A stretch of 64,000 bases of DNA from Akkermansia sp. (GTDB lineage: Bacteria; Verrucomicrobiota; Verrucomicrobiia; Verrucomicrobiales; Akkermansiaceae), in the NCBI GenBank assembly GCA_030525455.1, contig JAUNER010000004.1, positions 49,451-113,450 on the forward strand, given 5' to 3'. The notes below the pieces were generated by a model that was not told the origin of the DNA, did no database searches, and saw only the letters and a program-made list of their open reading frames with translations. Shown here piece after piece: positions 18,851-27,764 of this stretch. Each line of letters opens with the position of its first letter. Position 1 is the first letter of the stretch. Both the position numbers and the translations under genes were made by a program.

Positions 18851-18900
18851 TGATGGAATAATGGCATGTGTGTGGGGGAAGTCAAGGAAAATGTAACAGA

Positions 18901-19122
18901 ATGAAGAAAATTAGAAGAGGTAGTTATACTCCGGAAGAAAGTGCAGAAAATCGACGAATAGAGCGGATGATGCAGATGGGAGCGGAATTAGGGAATGGTG
19001 GGCGAGTGCTGAATTTTGGGGATGGTTTATTGCAATATGCCCGGAAGCAAGCAGATAGTTTAAGTAATATTGAAAGGAAAATGGAGGGTATGAAAAGAGT
19101 GTATTTAGCGATGGGGGAATAA
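18901..19122 (+). CDS. Small charged protein of unknown function (73 residues)
   Basis: Reading frame of 73 codons from ATG at 18901, beginning MKKIRRGSYTPEESAENRRIERM. It is rich in Arg, Lys and Glu, probably alpha-helical, without a membrane segment or signal peptide. A strong terminator follows 8 bases after the stop, which supports a genuine gene. AAGGAAA lies upstream but at a long distance from the ATG, so the ribosome site is weak. I recognise no family. A start further upstream at 18868 is possible but adds a Cys-rich stretch that looks non-coding. Confidence 0.5.
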   Translation: MKKIRRGSYTPEESAENRRIERMMQMGAELGNGGRVLNFGDGLLQYARKQADSLSNIERKMEGMKRVYLAMGE

Positions 19123-19128
19123 AAGAAA

Positions 19129-19160
19129 GAGCCGGTAGTGAGGACTACCGGCTTTTTTTT
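19129..19160. terminator. Bidirectional terminator between convergent genes
   Basis: GCCGGTAGT-gagg-ACTACCGGC with T8 on the plus strand, and a TCTTTCTTTT tail on the minus strand. It ends the 73-residue gene and overlaps the last bases of the convergent exported-protein gene. Confidence 0.9.
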
Positions 19161-19818
19161 ATTCATCATCTTTTTCATCCGCTACGCGGTCGGAATAATA
19201 TTTTAATTCATCTTTGTATTCAAATCTTTCACAAACATAGCGAAAAACAAGAAAATCTGTATTGTTGTGTGTTAAATTGCCAGCTTGTATAACCATGATA
19301 GGGTATTTTTTATTTAGGCTGAAATCGACGTTGGAAGCTTTGTATTCAGAGTTAGAAGGGATGATAACAAGGACCTTTGTAGAAGTATCGAAAGAGAATG
19401 TGCCTAAATAGCAATTTCCTAACTCCGGGAGAAATTCAGTAGGGGTGAAATAGGCAAGACTAGCATTTTTTAATATATGCAGCCTTTTTTTATCTTCAGA
19501 TAATTGTTCTTTTATTCTTTTTTCAAATGCTTCAAATTTTTTTCGTTGTTTTTTTGCTATAGTTTTTTGTTTTTCCATAATTTCTAGAACCCTGTCGGGT
19601 GATAGACCGAGTTTAGGGAGGATAGAATGAGGGATTTGAGTGATATGCACAGAAAACACCCCCGCATCGTGAAAAATAGTGGCGGTGGTGCCGCCGTCAT
19701 CGTAGGAAACTGTAGGGTTTTTGTAAACTTTACCATTTATAGAGACGGAAGAAATAGTAATATCTACAGAAAGGGCTAAGTGCGATAAGCAAAGGAATAA
19801 TAAAAGTAGGAATCTCAT
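19159..19818 (-). CDS. Exported protein of unknown function (219 residues)
   Basis: Begins with a clear signal peptide (MRFLLLLFLCLSHLALS). A short beta-rich part follows (VDITISSVSINGKVYKNP), then a Lys/Glu/Arg-rich helical, probably coiled-coil segment at about residues 85-120 (MEKQKTIAKKQRKKFEAFEKR), and a further beta region. There is no lipobox, no cysteine pattern and no catalytic motif I recognise. The first strands resemble the short domains common in uncharacterised verrucomicrobial exported proteins. It is convergent with the 73-residue gene. A possible promoter (TTGTGG and TAAAAT, 16 bases apart) lies about 115 bases upstream. Confidence 0.75.
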   Translation of the reverse strand: MRFLLLLFLCLSHLALSVDITISSVSINGKVYKNPTVSYDDGGTTATIFHDAGVFSVHITQIPHSILPKLGLSPDRVLEIMEKQKTIAKKQRKKFEAFEKRIKEQLSEDKKRLHILKNASLAYFTPTEFLPELGNCYLGTFSFDTSTKVLVIIPSNSEYKASNVDFSLNKKYPIMVIQAGNLTHNNTDFLVFRYVCERFEYKDELKYYSDRVADEKDDE

Positions 19819-20035
19819 GATGTAGGAGGATAAGAGAATGAGGGGGTGAGAAGCAAGAAAAAAATGAGAGGGGAGGAAAAAAGGAAAGTTTCATTTAATT
19901 TTGCAACTTTTACTTTTCTCTACAGCGTCGTATTTTACCTTGCAAATTCCACCCCACAACATCATTCTCGACATTAAAACTCTCCTGTCAAAAAGAGAAA
20001 ACACCCAACTCTGAACAAACTCAAAAAAACGGAGC

Positions 20036-20064
20036 TTGAAAATAAGCAAGAGAAATGATAGCAT
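20036..20064 (+). promoter_or_regulatory. Candidate promoter of the ABC exporter pair
   Basis: TTGAAA, a 17-base spacer and TAGCAT, predicting a leader of about 30 bases before the ATG at 20103. The 284-base spacer to the left holds no other gene I can support. Confidence 0.45.
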
Positions 20065-20102
20065 CATGACGTTGCTTAGCAATTTAGCTGGGTAAAACAG
20101 CT

Positions 20103-21953
20103 ATGCAAAAAGAATCTAAAGAGAAAGAAGGCTTAACGCTTCAGCGAATTAAAATGCTGTGGCACGGATATGTCGCGGAGCATTGGGTGGCAATGATTAT
20201 TGCCATTCTTGGGGGGATAATAGCCGCAGTTGCAAGTGGGTTTGGGATACCTGCTATATTACAAAATATGTTCCCCGTTATCTTTGAGGGGAAAAGCTTA
20301 CCCCCCATATTAGAGGGCTGGGCTCTTCAGTTCATTACCAAAGAAGAATTACCACTCTATACAGCATGGATAGCGGCAGCCTTATTACCCATGGTAGTTA
20401 TAATTGGGGGGAGCTCCTCATTTGTTAATATATTCATGCTAACAAAAGTTGGCATGGCTGTTTTGGAAAAACTTCGTTTACAAGTATACAGCAAATATCA
20501 AGAATTATCATTAGCATTTCACGACAAACGTCAAAAAGGAGATTTGCTAAGCAGATTAATGCAGGATACACAGTTCTTACAGACAGGGTTGATTCAAATT
20601 TCGAATGATTTGATTATTCAGCCACTTACATTACTTGCCGCTTTAGGATATTTAATCTATCAATCATGCGTTAGTGAACAATTTCTTATTTTACTAAGCA
20701 ATTTACTATTAGTCGCCGTTTGTGTACTTCCCATTCGTTTTATCGGGAAGAAGATGCTAAAAAAAGCCCGAGTAGTTCAATCGAGCCAAGGGAACCTTGC
20801 GTCAACTCTTCAAGAAAACTTCTCAGCACAGCGAGACATTAGAGCTTTTGAACTCGAGGACCAACAAATAAGTGTTTTCAAAACAAAAATACGGGATTTT
20901 ATCAATGCGTCTATTGGTGTAACCAGATGGCGAAGCTTATTATCTCCCCTTATTGAATTCATTAGTGCCTTGGCAATGGCAGCTACTCTCTATGTAGGGA
21001 ACCAAAATGGCATGAGCATTGGTGACTTTGCGGCATTGGCTACAGCCATGTATCTTTGCTACGAACCTGTCAAAAAACTGGGGGCTGTACAGAATAAAGC
21101 AGAAACATTAGTTGCAGGACTAGAACGAATCGAAGAAGTTCTCTATGCTCACGATGATGTACCTGATACAAAGAATCCCGTATCACCGACAGAATGGAAG
21201 GGAGATGTGGTATTTTCTCATGTGAACTTTGGCTATGATGCAAACTCTTTAGTCATTCGTGACTTCAACGTCCATATTCCTGCCGGGCAAGTTGTCGCCT
21301 TAGTGGGGCCAAGCGGTGCCGGCAAAACAACAATTATTAATTTACTTTGTAGATTTTATGATGTCTCTTCCGGTGCCGTTCTCATTGATGGAATTGATGT
21401 ACGAAATATAGCAAAAAAAGAAATTTTGCAAAATATCTCTTTAGTTTCCCAATTCCCGGTACTATTCCGAGGCTCCATAAAAGACAATATACAAATAGGC
21501 AAACCTAACGCCACCATTAGTGAAATAGAAGAAGCCGGCAGAATGGCCGCAGTAGATAGTTTTATCTACGAAACCCCAAAGGGCTACGAACGTGAAATCG
21601 GAGAAATGGGCGAAGGATTATCCGGTGGACAGCGTCAACGAGTTTCTCTTGCACGTGCTTTCCTAAAAAATGCACCAATTTTAATACTGGATGAGGCCAC
21701 CGCCTCGCTGGACATGAAAAGTGAAGAACTCATTCAGCAGGAAATTGAAAAATTGGCAAGTGGTCGAACCACCTTTGTTATTGCACACAGATTTAGTACA
21801 ATTAGAAACGCAAATAGGATTTTGGTACTCGAAGCCGGGCGCATCGTTGCAGATGGCACACATTCACAGCTGATGGAATGCTCAGAGTTATACAAAGAAC
21901 TGTATAACAAACAGCAAATGGAACTAACCGAGGAGGAAGAAACAAATGCTTAA
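20103..21953 (+). CDS. Half-size ABC exporter, MsbA-like (first of pair)
   Basis: A 616-residue permease-ATPase fusion. Six membrane helices span about residues 30-325. In the nucleotide-binding domain Walker A is GPSGAGKTT (Lys408), the Q-loop is SLVSQFPVLFRG, the signature LSGGQ is at 506-510, Walker B is ILILDEATASLD with the catalytic Glu intact, and the H-loop is IAHRFSTI. MsbA-like exporters flip lipid A precursors or export lipids and drugs; the substrate here is not known. The stop overlaps the start of the next gene by 8 bases. The two proteins share the unusual N-terminal phrase AAxASGFGxP, so they look like tandem duplicates that could form a heterodimer. Confidence 0.92.
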   Translation: MQKESKEKEGLTLQRIKMLWHGYVAEHWVAMIIAILGGIIAAVASGFGIPAILQNMFPVIFEGKSLPPILEGWALQFITKEELPLYTAWIAAALLPMVVIIGGSSSFVNIFMLTKVGMAVLEKLRLQVYSKYQELSLAFHDKRQKGDLLSRLMQDTQFLQTGLIQISNDLIIQPLTLLAALGYLIYQSCVSEQFLILLSNLLLVAVCVLPIRFIGKKMLKKARVVQSSQGNLASTLQENFSAQRDIRAFELEDQQISVFKTKIRDFINASIGVTRWRSLLSPLIEFISALAMAATLYVGNQNGMSIGDFAALATAMYLCYEPVKKLGAVQNKAETLVAGLERIEEVLYAHDDVPDTKNPVSPTEWKGDVVFSHVNFGYDANSLVIRDFNVHIPAGQVVALVGPSGAGKTTIINLLCRFYDVSSGAVLIDGIDVRNIAKKEILQNISLVSQFPVLFRGSIKDNIQIGKPNATISEIEEAGRMAAVDSFIYETPKGYEREIGEMGEGLSGGQRQRVSLARAFLKNAPILILDEATASLDMKSEELIQQEIEKLASGRTTFVIAHRFSTIRNANRILVLEAGRIVADGTHSQLMECSELYKELYNKQQMELTEEEETNA

Positions 21954-23730
21954 ACAGTTTTTAGCGTATTTACGGTACTTAAAACCGGTTCGAGTACAAT
22001 TCGTACTTGCACTTCTAGCCGGTATGGTAGCCGCTGCGGCTAGTGGTTTTGGCTTTCCGGTGATGATTGCAAAGGTTTTTCCGGTAGTATTTGACAATAG
22101 CCAATTACCGGATGAAGTTCGTGCTTACTTTATCAACTGGGTTGCTCCCGAAAATCTAAATACCGTCCTACTTATCGGAGTATGTGCATTATTACCCCTC
22201 GTTTTTTTCGTTCGAGGATTAGGTACATTTTTCAATGTTTATTTTATCAGTATCGTGAGCATGAAAGTGCTTGAGGGGATTCGATTAGATGCCTTCACAC
22301 GTTTGCAAATTTTACCATTGGCATTCATGGAACGCCAACAACGAGGGGATTTAATTAGCAGACTCATCAATGATGCCGCAAATGTTCAACATGGTCTGAT
22401 AGTCGCTTCAAATGATATTATCAAGCAACCTTTAACCTTGATTGCAGCATTGGGCTTTCTGATTTATCAAGTATTTGTAAATCCACATACGGCCATTGTG
22501 CTGGTGAATTTAGGCTTTATTGCTTTAGCCATTTGGCCTATTCGCTTTTTCGGGAAAAGATTGATGAAAAAATCCAAATTGGCTCAAGACCAATTAGGCA
22601 AAATCACCGCAGCGGCTCAAGAAAACCTCAACTCACAAAGAGAAATTCGCTCGTATAGCATGCAGGAACAGCAATTAGGTCTGTTTCACGAATTGCAAAA
22701 TCGCTTCCTTTCTATTAACCTAAAAATGGTTAAGTACAGACACTTCCTGGTTCCTGTACTCGAAATTGTAACCGCCCTAGGCTTAGGTATGTTACTTGTT
22801 CGTGGCTACCACGTTCACATGACCTCCGCAGAATTCACAGCCATGGCGGCGGCTTTATTTATGTGCTATGATCCATTAAAACGCTTAGGGGTCACTCTGA
22901 CAAATCTTAAAACAGCACACGCTTCTCTCGAACGTATCAATTACATCCTTAACGAACCAGCCACTATTACAGACCCGGACAATCCCACGCCCATAGAGAA
23001 AGTTTCGGGGCAAATTGACTATCAAAATGCCTATTTCTCTTACGATGGCATACGCCCGGTTCTGAACAATCTGACCGTTACTATCCAACCAGGCGAAGTT
23101 GTTGGTTTAGTTGGCCCCAGCGGTGCAGGAAAAACTACCTTTGCCAGTATGATTCCTCGCTTCTATGATGTAGAGAAAGGGAGCGTTTGTATAGATGGTA
23201 TCAATGTAAAAGAAGCTAGTTTACACGATGTAAGAAAAAACATCGCCATCGTCTCTCAGCACCCGGTTTTGTTCCGCGGCACAATTATGGATAACATTCG
23301 TATGGGACGACCTGAAGCCAACGACGATGAAGTCATCCGAGCCGCACAAGCCGCAGCGGCAGATACATTTATTCTTCAAATGCCGGATGGTTACCAAACA
23401 ATGCTAGGTGAAGGCGGAAGTGGGCTTTCTGGCGGACAAAGACAACGCGTAGCCATCGCCAGAGCATTTTTAAAAGATGCCCCTATTCTCATATTAGATG
23501 AAGCTACGGCCTCATTAGATGCTGAAAGCGAAGCTCAAATTCAAAAAGAACTAGATAAACTCGTCGTCGGCAGAACCGCCTTTATCGTTGCTCACCGCTT
23601 TAGTTCCATTCGTGTAGCTACTCGTATTTTAGTTTTTGAAGATGGACGAATTGTTGGTGATGGAACCCATGAGGAATTATATCATTCCTGTCCGCTGTAT
23701 CGTGAGTTATATGACCGCCAGTCACTCTGA
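21946..23730 (+). CDS. Half-size ABC exporter, MsbA-like (second of pair)
   Basis: 594 residues with the same plan as its upstream partner: six membrane helices, Walker A GPSGAGKTT (Lys396), Q-loop AIVSQHPVLFRG, signature LSGGQ at 494-498, Walker B ILILDEATASLD and H-loop VAHRFSSI. Both nucleotide sites in the pair appear catalytically complete, unlike many heterodimeric exporters in which one site is degenerate. Translation is probably coupled through the 8-base overlap. An AGGAGG-like stretch (GAGGAGGAAG) just before the ATG is one of the few good Shine-Dalgarno sequences in this window. Confidence 0.92.
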   Translation: MLKQFLAYLRYLKPVRVQFVLALLAGMVAAAASGFGFPVMIAKVFPVVFDNSQLPDEVRAYFINWVAPENLNTVLLIGVCALLPLVFFVRGLGTFFNVYFISIVSMKVLEGIRLDAFTRLQILPLAFMERQQRGDLISRLINDAANVQHGLIVASNDIIKQPLTLIAALGFLIYQVFVNPHTAIVLVNLGFIALAIWPIRFFGKRLMKKSKLAQDQLGKITAAAQENLNSQREIRSYSMQEQQLGLFHELQNRFLSINLKMVKYRHFLVPVLEIVTALGLGMLLVRGYHVHMTSAEFTAMAAALFMCYDPLKRLGVTLTNLKTAHASLERINYILNEPATITDPDNPTPIEKVSGQIDYQNAYFSYDGIRPVLNNLTVTIQPGEVVGLVGPSGAGKTTFASMIPRFYDVEKGSVCIDGINVKEASLHDVRKNIAIVSQHPVLFRGTIMDNIRMGRPEANDDEVIRAAQAAAADTFILQMPDGYQTMLGEGGSGLSGGQRQRVAIARAFLKDAPILILDEATASLDAESEAQIQKELDKLVVGRTAFIVAHRFSSIRVATRILVFEDGRIVGDGTHEELYHSCPLYRELYDRQSL

Positions 23731-23784
23731 TGGTGCTTTTTTTGTCAGTGTGCAAAAAAAACTTCGATATTTAAAAAAGTTCTA

Positions 23785-23813
23785 TTGTCAACCGAAGCGT
23801 GATTAGGTAGAAT
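23785..23813 (+). promoter_or_regulatory. Promoter of the phosphosugar mutase gene, start near the ATG
   Basis: TTGTCA, a 17-base spacer and TAGAAT. Nine bases separate the -10 box from the ATG at 23823, so the leader is predicted to be zero to three bases. Confidence 0.65.
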
Positions 23814-23822
23814 GACGGCTGT

Positions 23823-25763
23823 ATGAGTATGCTTGACAATTCTCTTATCAATGCCGTTAAAGACGGGAAACTCTTGGAATCTTCCTTGTCTAATATCCGA
23901 TTACTTTTAGCCGGCACTAAATCTCCTGTCGCATTACAGGCAGTAGAAGAACTTACCGCTGCTGAACAATGGCAAGAACTAAACGACCGGTTTTATAAGA
24001 CACTTGCTTTTGGTACAGGTGGTTTACGTGGTCGTACTATTGGCAATGTCATTACCAAAGCTGAACAAGGCAACGGTGGAGTCAATGGTCGCCCGGAAGC
24101 TCCATGTGTAGGTACTGCCTGCATGAACTACTTCAACGTAGGTCGTGCAATGCGTGGGTTGATTATTTATGTTAAGCGTCATGTAGCCGCTACTGAACCG
24201 GGTCGCAAAGCACGCTTAGTTATTGGTCACGACACACGTCATTTCTCTCGTGATTTTGCAGAATACTGTGCAAAAATCGGCACAGATTTAGGATGCGATA
24301 TTTTCTTATTTGATAGTCCACGTGCTACCCCGGAAATCTCATTTGCCATTCGCGAACTCAATGCAGATTCCGGTGTCGTATTGACAGCCAGTCACAACCC
24401 GGCTCACGACAACGGCTTCAAGGCTTATTTCAGCGATGGGGCTCAATTAGTACCACCGCACGACAAAGCAGTTATCGAAGAAGTTAATGCTCTGGAATCT
24501 GAAGAATATGAAGCTCTTCCCGCTGAAGAACAAGGGGCTCTTACTATCCTGGATGCCGCATTTGACCGCATTTACATGGATAAATTAAAATCCGTACTTC
24601 TTCGTCCGGAGCTATTTGCCAAAGGTGGGGCACGCATTGTGTACTCAAACTTACACGGCACAGGCGGTCACATTATCGTTCCTCTATTAAAGGAATTAGG
24701 CTGTGATGTTCAAACAGTGGCTGAACAAGACATCCAAGATGGTAGATTCCCAACGGTTGCTTCACCTAACCCGGAAAACTCCCCTGCTCTTGCCATGGCC
24801 ATCGACCAAGCAAATGCTTCCGGTGCCGACATCGTCATTGCCACAGACCCTGATGCTGACCGCATGGGTGTGGCTGTTCGTGGTGAAGATGGTCAAATGC
24901 ACCTCTTGACCGGTAACCAAATCGGTTCCTTGCTGGCATGGTATCGTTGCTCCAGCATGGCAGATTTAGGCATTATTAATGATTCCAATCGCTCTCGTGC
25001 CGTCATGGTGAAAACCTTTGTAACTTCCGGCTTACAAGATGCCATTGGCAATCACTTTGGCTATGAAGTTATCAACGTGCTTACCGGCTTTAAGTACATT
25101 GCCCAAAAATTAGGTAAATACGAAGCCGCCATCCCTGCAGAAAAACGCGAAGGCTATCGCAAGATGAGTGAAGCTGAAACACGTGCTCTTCGCTTACAGT
25201 ATAGTCGTTATTTTGTCTTTGGTGGTGAAGAAAGTTACGGCTACCTTGCTCAGGACTTTGTACGCGACAAAGATGCCAATGCCGCTGCCATTATCTTTGC
25301 AGAATTAGCCGCTTATGCAGAAAGTACCGGCAAGGGCTTACTGGAATTGCTCAATGATTTATTCTCCATGTTTGGGGTTTACCAAGAAGTAGGCAAATCT
25401 CTTGTCATGGAAGGTGCTGATGGTGCCGCCAAGATTGCTGCTCTGGCTTCTTCCTACTCCGCCAACCCGCCAAAAGAAATTGATGGTACTCCGGTAAGTG
25501 GTATTCGCGATTTCTTCAAGGGCGATATGGTTGACGTCGAAGGCGACCCCATCCCATCTGAAAAGATGATTTTCGTCGACCTTGCTGACGGCCGCAGTTT
25601 TGCAGTTCGCCCATCCGGCACAGAGCCAAAGATTAAATACTACCTCTTTGGTCATGGTCAACCCGGTGCTCCTGTAAAAGAATCATTAGTCGCTGTTAAA
25701 GCCTCTCTTGAGTCTCTATGGAGTGCTGTAGAAAAAGACGCCATGGAGCGTTCTAAGAGTTAA
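23823..25763 (+). CDS. Phosphoglucomutase/phosphomannomutase family protein
   Basis: A 646-residue cytosolic alpha-D-phosphohexomutase, long-form (PGM2-like), which interconverts sugar 1- and 6-phosphates. The phosphoserine loop is TASHNP with Ser190. The Mg-binding loop is DPDADR (Asp342, Asp344, Asp346). The sugar-binding loop is GGEESYG and the phosphate-binding loop RPSGTEPKIKYY. It is likely to connect glucose-1-phosphate from glucan breakdown (amylase, MalQ) with glycolysis; whether it prefers glucose or mannose cannot be told from the sequence alone. Monocistronic, with its own promoter and a strong terminator. Confidence 0.94.
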   Translation: MSMLDNSLINAVKDGKLLESSLSNIRLLLAGTKSPVALQAVEELTAAEQWQELNDRFYKTLAFGTGGLRGRTIGNVITKAEQGNGGVNGRPEAPCVGTACMNYFNVGRAMRGLIIYVKRHVAATEPGRKARLVIGHDTRHFSRDFAEYCAKIGTDLGCDIFLFDSPRATPEISFAIRELNADSGVVLTASHNPAHDNGFKAYFSDGAQLVPPHDKAVIEEVNALESEEYEALPAEEQGALTILDAAFDRIYMDKLKSVLLRPELFAKGGARIVYSNLHGTGGHIIVPLLKELGCDVQTVAEQDIQDGRFPTVASPNPENSPALAMAIDQANASGADIVIATDPDADRMGVAVRGEDGQMHLLTGNQIGSLLAWYRCSSMADLGIINDSNRSRAVMVKTFVTSGLQDAIGNHFGYEVINVLTGFKYIAQKLGKYEAAIPAEKREGYRKMSEAETRALRLQYSRYFVFGGEESYGYLAQDFVRDKDANAAAIIFAELAAYAESTGKGLLELLNDLFSMFGVYQEVGKSLVMEGADGAAKIAALASSYSANPPKEIDGTPVSGIRDFFKGDMVDVEGDPIPSEKMIFVDLADGRSFAVRPSGTEPKIKYYLFGHGQPGAPVKESLVAVKASLESLWSAVEKDAMERSKS

Positions 25764-25784
25764 TTGATAAAAAACTCTCATTCT

Positions 25785-25829
25785 TCACCCTCATTCGAGC
25801 AATAAAATTCGAATGGGGGTGATTTTTTT
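25785..25829 (+). terminator. Terminator of the phosphosugar mutase gene
   Basis: CACCCTCATTCGA pairs with TCGAATGGGGGTG (one G-U pair) around a 10-base loop and is followed by T7. Confidence 0.9.
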
Positions 25830-25867
25830 CTTGCTTTTTGAGTCATTTTTGAGCAATTTAAGCGCGC

Positions 25868-26413
25868 ATGACACAAAAGCCCCAAAAATCCTTTTGTCTG
25901 GTTTTAGCCCTACTAACCGGACTACTCATTACCTCTTGTTCTACCCAACAGCAACAAGTAGAAGCCCCTTCTCGCTTACCTGCTTATCATTTTGTTCCGG
26001 GAAAGACGGCCATTATTCGCAATGGTAAGGCTATCGCTCCTAAAAACGCACCAAGTCAGGTAAAACGTGCCATTGCCGCTGCAAATTCTCTCGTAAAAAA
26101 ACCTTATCGTCTAGGTGGTGGACATCGTCGCCATTATGATTCTCACTATGATTGCTCCGGCAGTACTTCATTCGTATTAAAGGAAGCGGGGCTTCTTACT
26201 GCTACGCGTAATTCCAGAAAATTCCTAAGTTATGGTCAGCGTGGTCCGGGTAAATGGATTTCTGTTTATGCAAAAAATGGTCATGTCTTTTTGGTCATTT
26301 GCGGGTTAAGATTTGATACCACAGGGTCAGGTCGCCGTGGCGAGGGACCTCGTTGGCGTGTGGAAGGGCGCAATACCAATCGCTTCCTAGTTCGACACCC
26401 CACGGGAATGTAA
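25868..26413 (+). CDS. NlpC/P60-like lipoprotein (putative cell-wall peptidase)
   Basis: 181 residues with a lipoprotein signal ending in ITSC (Cys24), so it is anchored to a membrane. The later part resembles the NlpC/P60 fold: nucleophile Cys96 in YDCSGSTSFVL and His139 in GHVFLVICG are spaced as expected for the Cys-His pair. Such enzymes cut gamma-D-Glu-diaminopimelate bonds in peptidoglycan. The domain is shorter and more basic than typical, with an Arg-rich insert (GGGHRRHYDSHYD), so activity is inferred. It stands just upstream of ftsA but is separated from it by a terminator. Confidence 0.78.
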   Translation: MTQKPQKSFCLVLALLTGLLITSCSTQQQQVEAPSRLPAYHFVPGKTAIIRNGKAIAPKNAPSQVKRAIAAANSLVKKPYRLGGGHRRHYDSHYDCSGSTSFVLKEAGLLTATRNSRKFLSYGQRGPGKWISVYAKNGHVFLVICGLRFDTTGSGRRGEGPRWRVEGRNTNRFLVRHPTGM

Positions 26414-26460
26414 TTTCTCGCGATAAAAATTCATTCTAAAGATTATTTTTTTGTGTACGT

Positions 26461-26495
26461 CCTATCGGGTATTCTTGCCCGATGGGATTTTTTTT
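26461..26495 (+). terminator. Terminator after the NlpC/P60-like gene
   Basis: CCTATCGGG-tattcttg-CCCGATGGG followed by a T8 run. Confidence 0.92.
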
Positions 26496-26536
26496 GATAA
26501 ACTCCTGCCTAGGAAGCAGTACTATCTTCATATATT

Positions 26537-27751
26537 ATGGCAAAAACAAGAATTCACGTCGGTCTTGAAATAGGCACGCAGAGCACTCGTATGATTGTAG
26601 GGGAAGTGGCTGCAAATGATTCAATGACAATCATCGGCATTGGCGAAGTTCCATCAGAGGGTGTTGTTCGCGGTGAAATTCATGATTCTGCCAAAGTTTC
26701 TCAATGTGTTTACGATGCTTGGTGCAAAGCTCAAGATCATTCAGATGTTGATATTGTTTCTGTTTATTTAGCAGTTACGGGGAAACACATCTATGGTGAA
26801 AACAACAACGGCACATTCAGATTACCTAAAGGAGAAACCGTTGTTTCTCGTGCTCACATGAATGAAGTATGCAAAATTGCTAAAGATTTGCCTATTGCCA
26901 TAGATAGAGGGTACTTGCATCGTGTGATTGGCAACTACACACTTGATGGTCAAGTAAAGCATTCTTCACCGGAAAACGAATTAGCTGAGACTTTAGACGT
27001 TCATTGCCATATTATCCATGGTACCGAAAATTTAATTAACAAGGCAAATCGATGCGTAAAGGATGTGCCTTTGAGCTTAAATGATGTTGTCTTTTCTCCT
27101 CTGGCGGCATCGTTAACGCTTCTGAAACGCGAAGATAAAATGGCTGGCTCTCTGGTGATTGATATAGGTGCCGGCACGACTGATTTTGTTCTTTACGTTG
27201 ATGGCGACTTAGTGGCCTCAGGTTGCGTTCCATTAGGTGGTGACCACATTTCTAATGACATTCACTTATTGTTTGATGTGCCCTTAGCTCAAGCTGAACT
27301 GTTGAAAAAAACGGAGGGGGACGCCAATGGCTTTATCGGCAAAAGTAATGAAGTGGTACGTATGAGTGGTGATGGGCGTATGCGAGATATTGCTGTCAAC
27401 CGTGCCGAATTAAACAGAATCATCCGCGACCGTATCGAAGAAATTTTTAACCTCGTCCGCAAATCACTACCCGAGGGAACTTTTGAAAAAAGACAATGTC
27501 GCACCGTATACTTATGCGGTGGCAGTAGTTTAATGAGGGGCATCGGTGAATTAGCCAAACAAATCTTTGGCGTCAATATCATTTTACCTAGCTCGGAAGC
27601 AGAAAAATCTTCCGTTTATTTCGATAACCCTCGCTACACGACAGTTATCGGATTATTGCGCTATGCTCAAATCGTTCATGATGAAAACGAAACAAGCAGA
27701 AAAGAGACGAGCATATTCAGAAAAATTTTAGGCATTTTCGGAAAAAATTAA
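26537..27751 (+). CDS. ftsA: Cell division protein FtsA
   Basis: A 404-residue actin-fold ATPase that tethers FtsZ to the membrane. Phosphate-1 region is GLEIGTQSTRMIVGEV. The SHS2 region includes VDIVSVYLAVTGKHI, phosphate-2 is GSLVIDIGAGTTDFVLY and the adenosine loop is YLCGGSSLMRGIGELA. The C-terminus ends in an amphipathic membrane-targeting helix (SIFRKILGIFGKN). It is followed 13 bases later by ftsZ, the classical order, but none of the usual dcw neighbours (murC, ddl, ftsQ) are present. Confidence 0.95.
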   Translation: MAKTRIHVGLEIGTQSTRMIVGEVAANDSMTIIGIGEVPSEGVVRGEIHDSAKVSQCVYDAWCKAQDHSDVDIVSVYLAVTGKHIYGENNNGTFRLPKGETVVSRAHMNEVCKIAKDLPIAIDRGYLHRVIGNYTLDGQVKHSSPENELAETLDVHCHIIHGTENLINKANRCVKDVPLSLNDVVFSPLAASLTLLKREDKMAGSLVIDIGAGTTDFVLYVDGDLVASGCVPLGGDHISNDIHLLFDVPLAQAELLKKTEGDANGFIGKSNEVVRMSGDGRMRDIAVNRAELNRIIRDRIEEIFNLVRKSLPEGTFEKRQCRTVYLCGGSSLMRGIGELAKQIFGVNIILPSSEAEKSSVYFDNPRYTTVIGLLRYAQIVHDENETSRKETSIFRKILGIFGKN

Positions 27752-27764
27752 TTTTGTTTGAGCT

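Noticed and set aside
18637..18885. 82-codon minus-strand frame
   Set aside because: It runs through a strong minus-strand terminator hairpin and its composition (many His, Cys and Pro) is unlike the neighbours.
19891..20082. 63-codon minus-strand frame upstream of the exported-protein gene
   Set aside because: It is AT-rich intergenic sequence overlapping the promoters of both flanking genes, with no coding character.
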